From positions 2,166,168-2,230,167 of the forward strand of contig LT827128.1 in assembly GCA_900170005.1 (NCBI GenBank): a stretch of 64,000 nt of DNA. The letters run 5' to 3'. Shown one piece after another: positions 8,642 through 16,145 of this stretch. A program made the translations under genes and the position numbers. Origin of the DNA: Gordonibacter massiliensis (ex Traore et al. 2017). GTDB taxonomy: Bacteria; Actinomycetota; Coriobacteriia; Coriobacteriales; Eggerthellaceae. The notes beneath the pieces are model-generated. The model saw only the letters and a program-made list of their open reading frames with translations, did not search any database and was not told where the DNA came from. The stretch's first letter is position 1; every line of letters starts with the position of its first letter.

Positions 8642-9013
8642 GTGAAATTCATCATCCGCTGGCTCGTGACCGCCATCGCCTTCGGCGTCGCCGTGTGGAT
8701 CGTGCCGGGCATCGACATCGTGGGCGGCACGGAGGCATGGGCGGCCATCGCCCTCTACGGCTTGATCCTCTCGCTCATCAACATCAGCGTGAAACCCCTC
8801 ATGCAGCTGCTGAGCCTGCCCATCACCGTCATCACGCTGGGCATCTTCTACCTGGTGGTGAACACGCTCATGCTCTACGTGGCCGCATGGCTGGCCAACG
8901 GCATCTTCCAAGTGGGCATCGACATCGCCACGTTCGGCAGCGCCTTCGTGGCGTCCATTGTCATCAGCATCGTGTCGGGTCTCATGAACGCACTGGTGGG
9001 CAACAAGGATTAA
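8642..9013 (+). CDS. YvlD-type small membrane protein (phage-holin family 4 superfamily)
   Basis: A 123-residue protein almost wholly made of four hydrophobic segments, with the conserved NISVKPLMQLLSLPITVITLG between helices 2 and 3 as in Bacillus YvlD. The name phage holin is a domain label; nothing else here is phage-like. I use the GTG at 8642 because GAAAGGAG lies seven bases before it; an in-frame GTG at 8618 lies upstream of that site. Function is not established; YvlD relatives are linked to membrane stress. Confidence 0.8.
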   Translation: MKFIIRWLVTAIAFGVAVWIVPGIDIVGGTEAWAAIALYGLILSLINISVKPLMQLLSLPITVITLGIFYLVVNTLMLYVAAWLANGIFQVGIDIATFGSAFVASIVISIVSGLMNALVGNKD

Positions 9014-9194
9014 AGGACCCTCGGTTTTCGCGTCCGCCGGCCCCTCGCCGGCAGACGAGCTTCAGCGGCCCCGCCGCACCCGACGCTCATCGCGCCGCGG
9101 TTGCAGCGGGGCCGTTCGCGTATCTCCAGAAAGCCTCCATGGCGCAGCGCGCGTTCCGCCCTACAATGGAACGCGAGAAAAACGCCTCGATCGA

Positions 9195-9237
9195 AGGCGG
9201 CCGGGCACCCTGCGCGAGCGCCCGGCCGCCTTCGATC
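9195..9237. promoter_or_regulatory. GC-rich hairpin before lrgA
   Basis: CGAAGGCGGCCGGGC (from 9195) pairs with GCCCGGCCGCCTTCG (to 9237), a 15-bp stem around a 12-15 nt loop. It lies about 30 bp before the lrgA start codon and has no T-run, so it could be a terminator remnant or an element in the lrgAB leader. Confidence 0.5.
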
Positions 9238-9263
9238 CGCCAAACAGGTAAGGAAAACCCATC

Positions 9264-9767
9264 GTGGAACAATCGACCGAGCCCGTCTGCGGGGGCGAGG
9301 AGCGCATGCCCGCGCCCGCCGAACCTTCGACTTCGAAACGGAAAAGGGCGGTGCATGCGGGCAAGCGCGCGGGCATCCTGCTCGTGCAGCTCGCCGTCGT
9401 CGTGGCCGTGTACGCGGCCGGCTGCGCGCTGGCCGCGGTGCTGCCCATCTCGCTGCCGGGCAACATCGTAGGCATGGTGCTGCTGCTCGTGCTGTTGGGA
9501 ACGGGCCTGCTCAAAGGGAAGCACGTCGGGCGCGCCTGCACCTGCCTTTTGGACAACATGTCGCTGTTCTTCATTCCCGCCGGCGTGGCCATCATGGGGT
9601 GCTTCTCGCTTTTGGAGGGCAACGTGCTGAAGTTCGCGCTCGTGTGCGCGGTCACGACGGTGCTGGTTTTCTTGGCCACGTCGTACACGGTCGTCGCCGT
9701 GTCGCGCCTCATGGCGCGTCGGGGCGCAGCCGGCGGGCAGCCCGCGACGGCCGACGAGGAGGGATAG
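9264..9767 (+). CDS. lrgA: LrgA/CidA-family holin-like membrane protein
   Basis: A 167-residue protein. After a 35-residue charged N-terminus, four transmembrane segments carry the family signature PISLPGNIVGMVLLLVLL and NMSLFFIPAGVAIMG. LrgA and LrgB act together in the membrane; in Gram-positive models they modulate murein hydrolase activity, and related systems carry pyruvate or glycolate. The start is a GTG at 9264 after AAGGAAA. The stop is 3 bp before lrgB, whose Shine-Dalgarno lies inside the end of lrgA, so the two are translationally coupled. No LytSR-type two-component system is in the window. Confidence 0.9.
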   Translation: MEQSTEPVCGGEERMPAPAEPSTSKRKRAVHAGKRAGILLVQLAVVVAVYAAGCALAAVLPISLPGNIVGMVLLLVLLGTGLLKGKHVGRACTCLLDNMSLFFIPAGVAIMGCFSLLEGNVLKFALVCAVTTVLVFLATSYTVVAVSRLMARRGAAGGQPATADEEG

Positions 9768-9770
9768 GGC

Positions 9771-10460
9771 ATGCTCTCGATCGTCCTCACGCTGGCGTTC
9801 GGCACGCTCGTGTCGTTCGCCGCGTTCAAGCTGTCGGTGCTGCTGTACGAGAAGGTGAAGTCGCCGCTGCTCAATCCGCTGCTGGTCACGGTGGCGTGCA
9901 TCATCGCCGCCCTGAGCGCGCTGCGCATCCCGCTGGAGTCCTACGAGCAGAGCGTGCAGGTGATCTCGTTTCTGCTGGGTCCCGCCACCGTGGCGCTGGC
10001 GTATTCGGTGTATCAGCAGCGCCAGATGCTCAAAACCCACTTCGTGCCCATCTTCGCCGGGTGCCTTATGGGTTCGATCGTGTCGATGACCAGCGCTTAC
10101 GCGCTATGCAAGCTGTTGGGGCTGGACGATGCGCTCGCGCTGTCGTTCATCCCGAAGTCGGTGACCACGCCCATCGCCATCGCCGTGTCGCAGCAAGTGG
10201 GCGGCATCACGTCCATCACCGTGGCCGCCGTTATCGTCACGGGCATCCTGGGCGCCATCACCGCGCCGATGATGGCCCGCCTGTTCCGCGTGCGCGACGG
10301 CGTGGCGAAAGGCGTGGCCATCGGCACCTGCGCCCACGCCGTGGGCACGACGAAGGCGCTTGAGATGGGCGAGCTGGAAGGCGCCATGAGCGGCGTGTCG
10401 ATAGCCGTGTCCGGCCTGCTCACCACCGCCATCGTCATCGTGGCGAGCTGCTTTCTGTAG
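9771..10460 (+). CDS. lrgB: LrgB-family membrane protein
   Basis: A 229-residue polytopic membrane protein of the LrgB family. Diagnostic stretches are NPLLVTVACIIA, LGPATVALAYSVYQQR, SFIPKSVTTPIAIAVSQQVGG and GTCAHAVGTTKALEMGELEGAMS, all typical of LrgB. The length matches the family (about 230). It forms a two-gene operon with lrgA. Confidence 0.92.
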   Translation: MLSIVLTLAFGTLVSFAAFKLSVLLYEKVKSPLLNPLLVTVACIIAALSALRIPLESYEQSVQVISFLLGPATVALAYSVYQQRQMLKTHFVPIFAGCLMGSIVSMTSAYALCKLLGLDDALALSFIPKSVTTPIAIAVSQQVGGITSITVAAVIVTGILGAITAPMMARLFRVRDGVAKGVAIGTCAHAVGTTKALEMGELEGAMSGVSIAVSGLLTTAIVIVASCFL

Positions 10461-10488
10461 CGCAGAGCCCGCAGGCGCGCAGACAGCC

Positions 10489-10531
10489 CGTAGGGGCGCT
10501 CTCCAGAGCGCCCGTTCGCGCGAAGCGCGAA
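10489..10531. repeat. Half copy of palindromic element family B
   Basis: CGTAGGGGCGCTCTCC followed by AGAGCGCCCGTTC and a short CGCGAAGCGCG hairpin. It is identical to the left outer arm of the complete elements at 21945 and 29852, but here the right outer arm is missing and the mosaic hairpin array follows. Confidence 0.75.
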
Positions 10532-10745
10532 AACGAACCCGCAGGTCAACCCGGCAGGCCAGCGCAGCGAGGCCTGCCATGCGGCCGCAGGCCGCATAAC
10601 GAACTCTCAGGTGGACCGCGCGGAAGCGAAGCGACCCGCGCTTCGCGCGTAAGCGCGAAAACAACCGTCCAGGTTGGAGGGGCGGAAGCGAAGCGACCCG
10701 CCCCATGCGGCCGCAGGCCGCATAACGACCGCGCAGGTTGGCGTA
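10514..10745. repeat. Mosaic hairpin array with AACnAnC...CAGGT spacers
   Basis: Four short hairpin modules alternate with related spacers: AACGAACCCGCAGGT (10532), AACGAACTCTCAGGT (10598), AACAACCGTCCAGGT (10660) and AACGACCGCGCAGGT (10724). Module ATGCGGCCGCAGGCCGCAT occurs twice, and GCGGAAGCGAAGCGACCCG occurs twice. No ORF explains the pattern. Confidence 0.75.
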
Positions 10746-10755
10746 GTAAGTCAGC

Positions 10756-10861
10756 GAGAGGGGCCGGGGTGCGTCGGATTCGCGTGATCGCGGAGGCGAA
10801 GCGTACAACGGGTACGCGAGCCTGCGGGATCACGCGAAGGCGGCGCACCCCGGCCCCTCGC
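10756..10861. repeat. Long GC-rich inverted repeat
   Basis: GAGAGGGGCCGGGGTGCG near 10756 pairs with CGCACCCCGGCCCCTCG ending near 10861. Inside, TTCGCGTGATC pairs with GATCACGCGAA. The result is a roughly 100-bp foldback between the convergent lrgB and alcohol dehydrogenase genes, possibly a bidirectional transcription barrier. Confidence 0.7.
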
Positions 10862-10870
10862 AGCGTCGGC

Positions 10871-10900
10871 GATTGCGCTGGCTGTTAAGCCAGCGCAATC
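10871..10900 (-). terminator. Hairpin at the alcohol dehydrogenase stop codon
   Basis: A perfect 13-bp stem (GATTGCGCTGGCT / AGCCAGCGCAATC) with a 4-nt loop; the stop codon lies in the loop region, so the stem includes the last codons. No T-run follows on the minus strand. It is probably the end of the dehydrogenase transcript. Confidence 0.55.
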
Positions 10901-12060
10901 TTATAGATCTCGCGCGCGTCGTCCATGGTGAGCTTCTTGAAGCTGCCGAAGGGCTCGCCCTTGTTCTCCTTGAGCGTGGGGATGAGCTTCTCGATGTCCT
11001 CTTCGCGCACGTCCAACTCGTCGAGCGTCACGGGCATGCCGAGCGAGGCGAAGAAGCCGCGCGTCTCGTCGATGGCCGAAAGCGCATCGGCCTCGAGGTC
11101 GCCCGTGGGCGCCAGGCCGAACACCTCGCGACCGTAGAAGGCGAAGCGCGCCGGGTTCTCGGCGTACACGTACTCCATCCACGCCGGGAACATCACGGCC
11201 AGACCAGCGCCGTGCGTGATGGCCGGGTTCAGCGCGCTCAGCTCGTGCTCTAAACCATGCGTGGCCCAGTCTTCGTGGCGGCCGACGCCGGCAAGGCCCT
11301 GGTGGCACAGCATGCCCGCCCACATGACGTTCGCGCGGGCGTCGTAGTTGTCGGGCTCCACCATGACGCGCGGTGCCTCGGCGCGCACCGTCTTCATGAG
11401 CGACAGGCACAGGTTGTCCGTGACGGGCACGGCGCCCACGTCGTCGAAGAAGCGCTCCAGCAGGTGGCAGAACATGTCGGTGAGACCGGCGGCCGTCTGG
11501 TACTCCGGCAGCGTGAACGTGAGCTCGGGGTTCATGAACGCCAGCTTCGGGCGCTGCGCGTTGTTCGCGTAGCCCGTCTTCAGCTGCAGCTCGTCGTTGC
11601 TCACCACGGTGTTCTTCGACGCCTCGCTGCCGGCTGCCGGGATGGTGAGCACCACGGCGATGGGCAGCACGTCGTCGGTGAGCCGTTTCGTCTCGAAGAA
11701 GTCCCACACGTCGCCGTCGTAGTGCGCGCCCACGGCGATGGCCTTCGCCGAGTCGATCACCGATCCGCCGCCCACGGCGAGCACCCAGTCGATGCCGTGC
11801 TCCTTGCAGAGCGCGATGCCCTCGCGCGCCAAGCCGATCTCCGGGTTCGGCCGCACGCCGCCCAGCTCCACGTGCTCGATGCCCGCCTCGTCGAGCGCCG
11901 CCTTCACGCGGTCGATGAGCCCGCTCTTCACCGCGCTCTGGCCGCCGTAGTGGATGAGCGCCTTGCGCGCCCCGCGCTCGGCCAGTTTCTCGCCAACCTG
12001 CTCTTCCGCCCCGCGCCCGAACACGAAATGCGTCGGCGATACGAACTCGAAGTTCTCCAT
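10885..12060 (-). CDS. Iron-dependent alcohol dehydrogenase (YqhD/BdhA-like)
   Basis: A 391-residue group III alcohol dehydrogenase. VLAVGGGSVIDSAKAIA is the nucleotide-binding signature, and TIPAAGSEASKNTVVSN is typical of the NADPH-linked YqhD/butanol dehydrogenase branch. Metal ligands are expected from the Asp and His of LTDMFCHLLE and from the His residues around RHEDWATHGLEHELSA and NPAITHGAG. It would reduce aldehydes to alcohols in the cytoplasm. I start at MENFEF (12060), because MENF(E/D)F is the usual N-terminus; GGAAAGGACTGGCTGCC lies upstream. The gene is monocistronic, between repeat regions. Confidence 0.9.
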   Translation of the reverse strand: MENFEFVSPTHFVFGRGAEEQVGEKLAERGARKALIHYGGQSAVKSGLIDRVKAALDEAGIEHVELGGVRPNPEIGLAREGIALCKEHGIDWVLAVGGGSVIDSAKAIAVGAHYDGDVWDFFETKRLTDDVLPIAVVLTIPAAGSEASKNTVVSNDELQLKTGYANNAQRPKLAFMNPELTFTLPEYQTAAGLTDMFCHLLERFFDDVGAVPVTDNLCLSLMKTVRAEAPRVMVEPDNYDARANVMWAGMLCHQGLAGVGRHEDWATHGLEHELSALNPAITHGAGLAVMFPAWMEYVYAENPARFAFYGREVFGLAPTGDLEADALSAIDETRGFFASLGMPVTLDELDVREEDIEKLIPTLKENKGEPFGSFKKLTMDDAREIYKIALA

Positions 12061-12102
12061 GGCAGCCAGTCCTTTCCGCAAAGCCGTTTCCGTTGGTCAT
12101 CC

Positions 12103-12108
12103 AGTATA
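12103..12108 (-). promoter_or_regulatory. -10 box (TATACT) of alcohol dehydrogenase gene
   Basis: On the minus strand TATACTGG sits 43 bp upstream of the start codon. The same TATACTGG sequence precedes alkA (15132) and dapB (40537), which supports all three as promoter -10 elements. Confidence 0.5.
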
Positions 12109-12201
12109 CCGCTCCCCCGCGCTCGCACGATGCGCGCCTGCCGAAAGAGGCCGATGTCGGCAATCGGTTGGAACCGTGTTGGAAACAGGCGGCGAGCGCG
12201 G

Positions 12202-12300
12202 AAGGTCGAGGCGGCTGACGCGCAGAATCCGCGCAAGGTCGAGGCGGCGAACAGGCAAGGATCGCGCAAGATCCGCGCGGCCGGGCGACGGTCGGATTAC
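12202..12300. repeat. Three degenerate 33-bp tandem repeats
   Basis: AAGGTCGAGGCGGC begins at 12202 and again at 12235, and AAGATCCGCGCGGC at 12268, giving an exact 33-bp period. A forward frame through it would read RKVEAAD / RKVEAAN / RKIRAAG, but that frame has no credible start. Together with promoters and the hairpin at 12374 it fills the gap 12061-12409. Confidence 0.6.
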
Positions 12301-12373
12301 GGTCGGCGTGCAAGGTTGCGGAGGTAGGATAGACGCACGGATTCGTCCAGGCGGAGAGGACCGACACCCCTTA

Positions 12374-12402
12374 CACCCATTTCCGATTTTGGAAGGGGGG
12401 TG
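12374..12402 (+). promoter_or_regulatory. Hairpin that could hide the ribosome site of the small ORF
   Basis: CACCC (12374) and TTCC (12381) can pair with GGAA (12391) and GGGTG (12398), placing the GGAAGGGGGG ribosome-binding sequence inside a stem 8 bp before the ATG at 12410. This suggests translational control of the small protein. Confidence 0.4.
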
Positions 12403-12409
12403 ACCCTCT

Positions 12410-12574
12410 ATGGATGATACGCTGCTTGCCCTTACCGGAGTGATCTTGCAGGTTCTCGGGCTGCACGTTGCGTTGCTGGGCGTGCTGCTCGGGGCGGCCG
12501 AGCTTCTGCTGAAGCTCGTGTCGATAGATACGCCCCGGTCGTCTGACGAAGACGAACCGGGGCACAGCGCATAA
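12410..12574 (+). CDS. 54-residue hydrophobic single-pass protein, unknown
   Basis: ATG at 12410, stop TAA at 12572. Residues 5-37 are strongly hydrophobic (LLALTGVILQVLG ... LLGVLLGAAELLLKL), followed by an acidic tail (DTPRSSDEDEPGHSA). A GGAAGGGGGG sequence sits at a good distance. The composition resembles short membrane toxins or holin-like peptides of Gram-positive bacteria, but no family is recognised with certainty. It stands alone between repeat-rich spacers, with the sequestering hairpin described separately. Confidence 0.5.
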   Translation: MDDTLLALTGVILQVLGLHVALLGVLLGAAELLLKLVSIDTPRSSDEDEPGHSA

Positions 12575-12769
12575 CATCCGAACCGCCGAGACGATCCGAG
12601 AGCCGTGGGGAGTTACCGCTCCCTGCGGCTCGCCTGCATTATAGCAAACGCACCTCTCAAACGTAACCGCCAAGTGCCACTTATTTCGGACATGTACCCT
12701 TTCATGCAGCCTTCGCGTTACCGGAGTTGGCACGAGGCGAGACAGCCGTGGCACCTCCGCTGCTGCGTG

Positions 12770-12814
12770 AGATCCTTCGACTCCGGCGGCTTCGCCGCCT
12801 CCGCTCAGGATGAC
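12770..12814. repeat. Palindromic repeat family A, half copy
   Basis: GAGATCCTTCGACTCC, a GGCGGCTTCGCCGCC mini-hairpin, and CTCAGGATGAC: the right half of the family A element without its left partner. Confidence 0.7.
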
Positions 12815-12957
12815 AAGCAAGAGCGCCGCGCCACTTGCGCCTTAGGATACCATCCGCAAACAGCAACCACCCCGCAACCCCATCCCCCTCACCCGTCATG
12901 GTTTTTTCAACCGCACAGGGACGGGGGCCGGCGAGGGGTTTCCGCGAGTTCCGCATG

Positions 12958-12982
12958 GTGAACAGTCCAGTGGACTGTTCAC
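12958..12982. repeat. 25-bp perfect palindrome
   Basis: GTGAACAGTCCA, one central G, then TGGACTGTTCAC. It lies in the spacer upstream of the ZIP gene's 3' end. Nothing nearby repeats it within this window. Confidence 0.7.
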
Positions 12983-13117
12983 ACACCCGCGCCCGAGCGG
13001 GCGCGCCGGAGAGCGGCTTTGCCGATCTCCGGCTGGGGCCTCCGCGCGAGCTCAGGACTGCCCGAGCGGAAACCCCTCGCCGGCCCCCGCCCCGCCCCGC
13101 AGGTCGAAAAGAACCGA

Positions 13118-13912
13118 TTACCCCAAAGCCACGTCCAGAATCATCATGACCAGGAACCCCGCCATAACGCCGAGCGTGCCCACGTTGGAGTGCTCGCCCA
13201 GGTGCGCCTCGGGAATGAGCTCCTCCACCACCACGTACATCATGGCGCCGGCCGAGAACGCCAGCATCCACGGCATGTACGGCGAGATGAGCCCTGCGAA
13301 CAGCACCACTAAGATGCCGAACACCGGCTCGGCTAAGCCCGACAGCGTTCCCAGCGCGAACGCCTTCGGCGAGCTCATGCCCTCCTGCAGCATGGGCAGC
13401 GCCACGGCCGCGCCCTCGGGGATGTTCTGGATGCCGATGCCTATGGCCAGCGCCACCGCCATGCCGAACATGGCCGGATCGCCCCCGTTCTGAGACGCGA
13501 TGGCGAACAGCAGCCCCACGCTCATGCCCTCGGGGATGTTGTGCAGCGTGACCGCCGTGAACAGCAGCGTGGGGCGATCCCACTTGCTGGGTAGCCCTTC
13601 GGGATCCTTCTCGCCCGGATGCAGGTGCGGCAGCAGCTGGTGCAGCACCATGAGGAACACCACGCCTATCACGAACCCGCCCGCCGCGGGTATCCAGCCA
13701 ACCTGGCCCGCCTCCTCGGCCCGCTCGATGGCGGGGATGAGCAGCGACCACACCGACGCGGCTATCATAACGCCCGCCGCGAACCCCAGAAACGCCCGTT
13801 GAATGGCCATGCTGTTGCGCTTGCGGAACAGAAACACCGACGCCGAACCCAGCGTCGTCATCAAGAACGTGAACCCGGTGCCCGCCGCGGCCCAGAGAAG
13901 CGCGGTTTGCAT
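13118..13912 (-). CDS. ZIP-family metal transporter (GufA-like)
   Basis: A 264-residue divalent-metal importer with eight predicted helices. The two metal-site helices carry TLHNIPEGMSVGLLFA and GIQNIPEGAAVALPML, the diagnostic HNxPEG/QNxPEG pair of ZIP proteins. A His-rich loop (HQLLPHLHPGEKD, about residues 95-107) lies between helices 3 and 4. Zinc or manganese is the likely substrate, which cannot be resolved here. The start is the ATG at 13912, placed by AGGAGG seven bases upstream; an in-frame codon further upstream gives an unrelated charged N-terminus. Confidence 0.9.
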   Translation of the reverse strand: MQTALLWAAAGTGFTFLMTTLGSASVFLFRKRNSMAIQRAFLGFAAGVMIAASVWSLLIPAIERAEEAGQVGWIPAAGGFVIGVVFLMVLHQLLPHLHPGEKDPEGLPSKWDRPTLLFTAVTLHNIPEGMSVGLLFAIASQNGGDPAMFGMAVALAIGIGIQNIPEGAAVALPMLQEGMSSPKAFALGTLSGLAEPVFGILVVLFAGLISPYMPWMLAFSAGAMMYVVVEELIPEAHLGEHSNVGTLGVMAGFLVMMILDVALG

Positions 13913-14420
13913 GTGCGCCCTCCTATCGTATCGCTCGTCGCCGACCACGCCGCAAGAAGGGGGCAGCCGGCACGTCATCTTTACTGAAGCTCAAAGTGTA
14001 AGCCTTTTCGTTCGGTTCATCCGCCCTTATTCGGTCGGCGTTACCGAGCCGCTCTGCACGCGCCGAGGTTGCAGGGACCTCCGCGCCCTTCTTTTTGCGA
14101 TGCGCCCGCCCCAGCACGCAATGAGGCCGGGGATATCCCCGGCCTCATCGAAAGGAATGCCGACAGCGTGCTTGGCGTATCCTTAGTTCACCCACAAGCC
14201 CTGCCGCAGAGCGGCTACGCAATATCACGAGACTGTAACTTGGCGAAGATAGTCTTTTCGTTTATCATTGCGGTTTTGTTCTCTACTGTCGGACATGGTG
14301 GATTATAGGCCCTTTGCCAAGCAAACTGAACCCCTTTTGCCCCTTTTGTGCACGTGAGCAACGAAACCGTTACCGTCGTCAACAGTACGTTTAACCTCCC
14401 ACGCCCTTCGAAAACCGCGC
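13913..14420. other. Intergenic region upstream of zip, downstream of alkA
   Basis: 508 bp. It contains the zip promoter side (AT-rich near 13980-14030), the 28-bp palindrome, and an AT-richer island (14215-14360) unlike its surroundings. No convincing ORF is seen in that island. Confidence 0.5.
14121..14148. terminator. Perfect 28-bp palindrome, terminator-like
   Basis: ATGAGGCCGGGGAT followed by its exact reverse complement. There is no loop beyond the palindrome centre and no long T-run. It lies in the intergenic space between the zip promoter side and alkA, and could be a transcript boundary or a protein-binding site. Confidence 0.4.
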
Positions 14421-15101
14421 TCATCCCTTCTTTCGCGCGCTTCGAGAGCCCTTCGGATTCTTCGGCGCCCAGTCCCGCATGCCGGGGATGGCGCCACCCG
14501 CGATCTCCCACAGATAAAGGCTCGCCACGGAACCGTACGGCGCGTAGCGGCGCCGGTACTTCTCGAACAGCTGGGGCGTGATGCGGCGATGGTGGTGCAG
14601 CATGCGCAGGCCGCGCTGGATGGCCAGATCGCCGTAGCTCATGATGTCGGGCCGCTGCATCGAGAACGTCATGAGCATCTCGGCCGTCCACACGCCGATG
14701 CCCGGAAGCGCCGAGAGTCGACGGCACACCTCGGCGTCGGGCAGATCGGCCAAACCCTCCAAATCCAGCTCGCCCGACAGCACGCGCTCGGCGCTGCCTT
14801 TGATGTAACCCACCTTCCGAAACGACAGCCCGAACCGCTGCAGCTCGTCGTCTGAACAGGCGGCGATAACCTCGGGCGTGACGTCGCCGAACGTGTCGGT
14901 CATACGCTTCCAGATGGTGACCTGCGCCTTCGTGGATATCTGCTGGCCCACGATGCAGTTCACGAGCGACGCGAACAAGTCCGGCGTCACCTCGCGGCGA
15001 ACGGGGCCGATGATGTCGATGGCCTCAGCCAACCGCGCGTCGCACGCCTTAAGGTGGGCTATCGCCTGCCCGTCGTAGGGGAAATACTGCGGCTCTCCCA
15101 T
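14421..15101 (-). CDS. alkA: DNA-3-methyladenine glycosylase II (AlkA-like, HhH-GPD)
   Basis: A 226-residue base-excision repair enzyme that removes alkylated purines. SLVNCIVGQQISTKAQVTIW is the family helix, LPGIGVWTAEMLMTFSM the helix-hairpin-helix, and the following YGDLAIQRG supplies the catalytic Asp. The C-terminal WAPKNPKGSRSARKKG is basic. It lacks the N-terminal AlkA_N domain of the 282-residue E. coli enzyme, as do many Gram-positive relatives. The start at 15101 gives MGEPQYFPYDG. A TATACT -10 box lies 31 bp upstream. Confidence 0.88.
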   Translation of the reverse strand: MGEPQYFPYDGQAIAHLKACDARLAEAIDIIGPVRREVTPDLFASLVNCIVGQQISTKAQVTIWKRMTDTFGDVTPEVIAACSDDELQRFGLSFRKVGYIKGSAERVLSGELDLEGLADLPDAEVCRRLSALPGIGVWTAEMLMTFSMQRPDIMSYGDLAIQRGLRMLHHHRRITPQLFEKYRRRYAPYGSVASLYLWEIAGGAIPGMRDWAPKNPKGSRSARKKG

Positions 15102-15131
15102 CGGTATCCTTCCGCCGTGGCCTCTCCATCC

Positions 15132-15137
15132 AGTATA
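15132..15137 (-). promoter_or_regulatory. -10 box (TATACT) of alkA
   Basis: GGCTATACTGGATGG on the minus strand, about 31 bp from the ATG, sharing TATACTGG with the promoters before the alcohol dehydrogenase and dapB. Confidence 0.5.
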
Positions 15138-15267
15138 GCCGCACCGCTGCGGGGAGGGCGCACGCGAGCGCAAGCTTATCGTCAACCGATTGCTGCATTG
15201 ATTGCATTAATTATTGCAGCAGCCTTCCATTTTCTGATTATTCCGGTGTGGCAGTCGATATTGAAAG

Positions 15268-15308
15268 CCATGGCTTCGTGGAGTACAGAGAATTCCACGA
15301 AGCCATGG
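15268..15308. terminator. 15-bp stem hairpin downstream of ppnP
   Basis: CCATGGCTTCGTGGA (15268-15282) pairs perfectly with TCCACGAAGCCATGG (15294-15308) across an 11-nt loop. It is 110 bp after the ppnP stop on the minus strand and upstream of alkA. The surrounding gap 15102-15417 is AT-rich and otherwise empty. Confidence 0.55.
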
Positions 15309-15417
15309 ACTAGGAATCGACCCAAGTAAATAGGCGCACGCCAAGACAGTATTGCGATTGCTTTAGAAATGTAGCTCGTCAACGGTCCGTTTAGCCTCGA
15401 GAACGCCTGCGAAGTCC

Positions 15418-15741
15418 TCAGTCTTTAAAGTATTCGCAAAGGTACTCGGCGATGCCCTCAGTTTTGACCTGGTATTGGGAATTGGCGACAGGACGGTAGA
15501 CGCCGGGCGCAACGACCCGTTCCCAATCCTTCTCGCCGGGCATCAGTATCTCAACTTCTCCAGCAGTGACATGCACGACTTCCCGATCGCCCACCTCGAA
15601 CGTGTAGCATCCCGGCGTGACGACACCTACGGCAAACCTTGAGCCGTCTTTTCTATAGCACATTCTTGCAACTATCTTGCCGTCAAAATACACGCAAGCC
15701 TTTGACTCGATGTCAACGTCCCTGATCAGAACCTCTGCCAT
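15418..15741 (-). CDS. ppnP: Pyrimidine/purine nucleoside phosphorylase PpnP
   Basis: A 107-residue single-domain cupin of the PpnP (YaiE, DUF1255) family, which splits nucleosides with phosphate. Family features: GVVTPGCYTFEVGDREVVHVTAGEVEILMPGEKDW, then APGVYRPVANSQYQVKTEGIAEYLCEYF. E. coli PpnP is 94 residues, so this is full length with a short N-terminal extension. A GGAGG site precedes the ATG. The gene and its downstream spacer are visibly richer in A+T than neighbours, which may point to acquisition, but the sample is short. Confidence 0.85.
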   Translation of the reverse strand: MAEVLIRDVDIESKACVYFDGKIVARMCYRKDGSRFAVGVVTPGCYTFEVGDREVVHVTAGEVEILMPGEKDWERVVAPGVYRPVANSQYQVKTEGIAEYLCEYFKD

Positions 15742-16145
15742 GGCAAGCCTCCGCGACTCTTCGCTTTCCGCACCGTCCGATAACGCCTGGGCATTGCCAG
15801 CGCGCGTCTCGATACCGATCCTGATCGCACGAACCGTTGAGCGCGAAGAAGGCGAACGAACCGAGCCGGCACCGCCTTTGCCCTTACGCCGAGTATAGCG
15901 CCTCGGAACTGCATTTGGTGAAGCTTATCGGGAAACCTTTCTTCGACTCCCCATCACGCAAGCCGCGCTGGATGGCTCGCCCATCGATATTCTACCGCTG
16001 GCCTTTTCGCCAGCATAGCCGTCTCGCTGCAGGAAGGGCGCACGGAACAAACCGACCATAGCCAGAGGAAACCGAAAGGGGTACCATCGACTCAGCAAAA
16101 CGGCGGGCCCCGTGCGCGCCGACGTTCACGGAAAAGGGGGAAACC
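15742..16145. other. Intergenic region between ppnP and EFR1 ferredoxin
   Basis: 404 bp with divergent promoters expected. No ORF with a ribosome site, hairpin or known motif was found except the AAAAGGGGG site before 16146. Confidence 0.5.

Larger units (their letters stand above)
12575..13117. other. 543-bp non-coding spacer
   Basis: Holds the family A half copy and the 25-bp palindrome listed separately. The forward frames crossing it have biased, low-complexity translations and no ribosome sites, so no gene is called. Confidence 0.6.

Noticed and set aside
8642-9013. Phage holin / prophage remnant
   Set aside because: The domain name suggests phage, but the protein fits chromosomal YvlD and no phage gene is near.
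10461-10884. CRISPR array
   Set aside because: Repeated modules are short hairpins with spacers that are themselves similar, and there are no cas genes.
15182-15382. 66-codon minus-strand ORF between alkA and ppnP
   Set aside because: It contains the 15268-15308 hairpin, lacks a ribosome site and has no recognisable pattern; likely chance ORF in AT-rich spacer, though a decayed gene remains possible.
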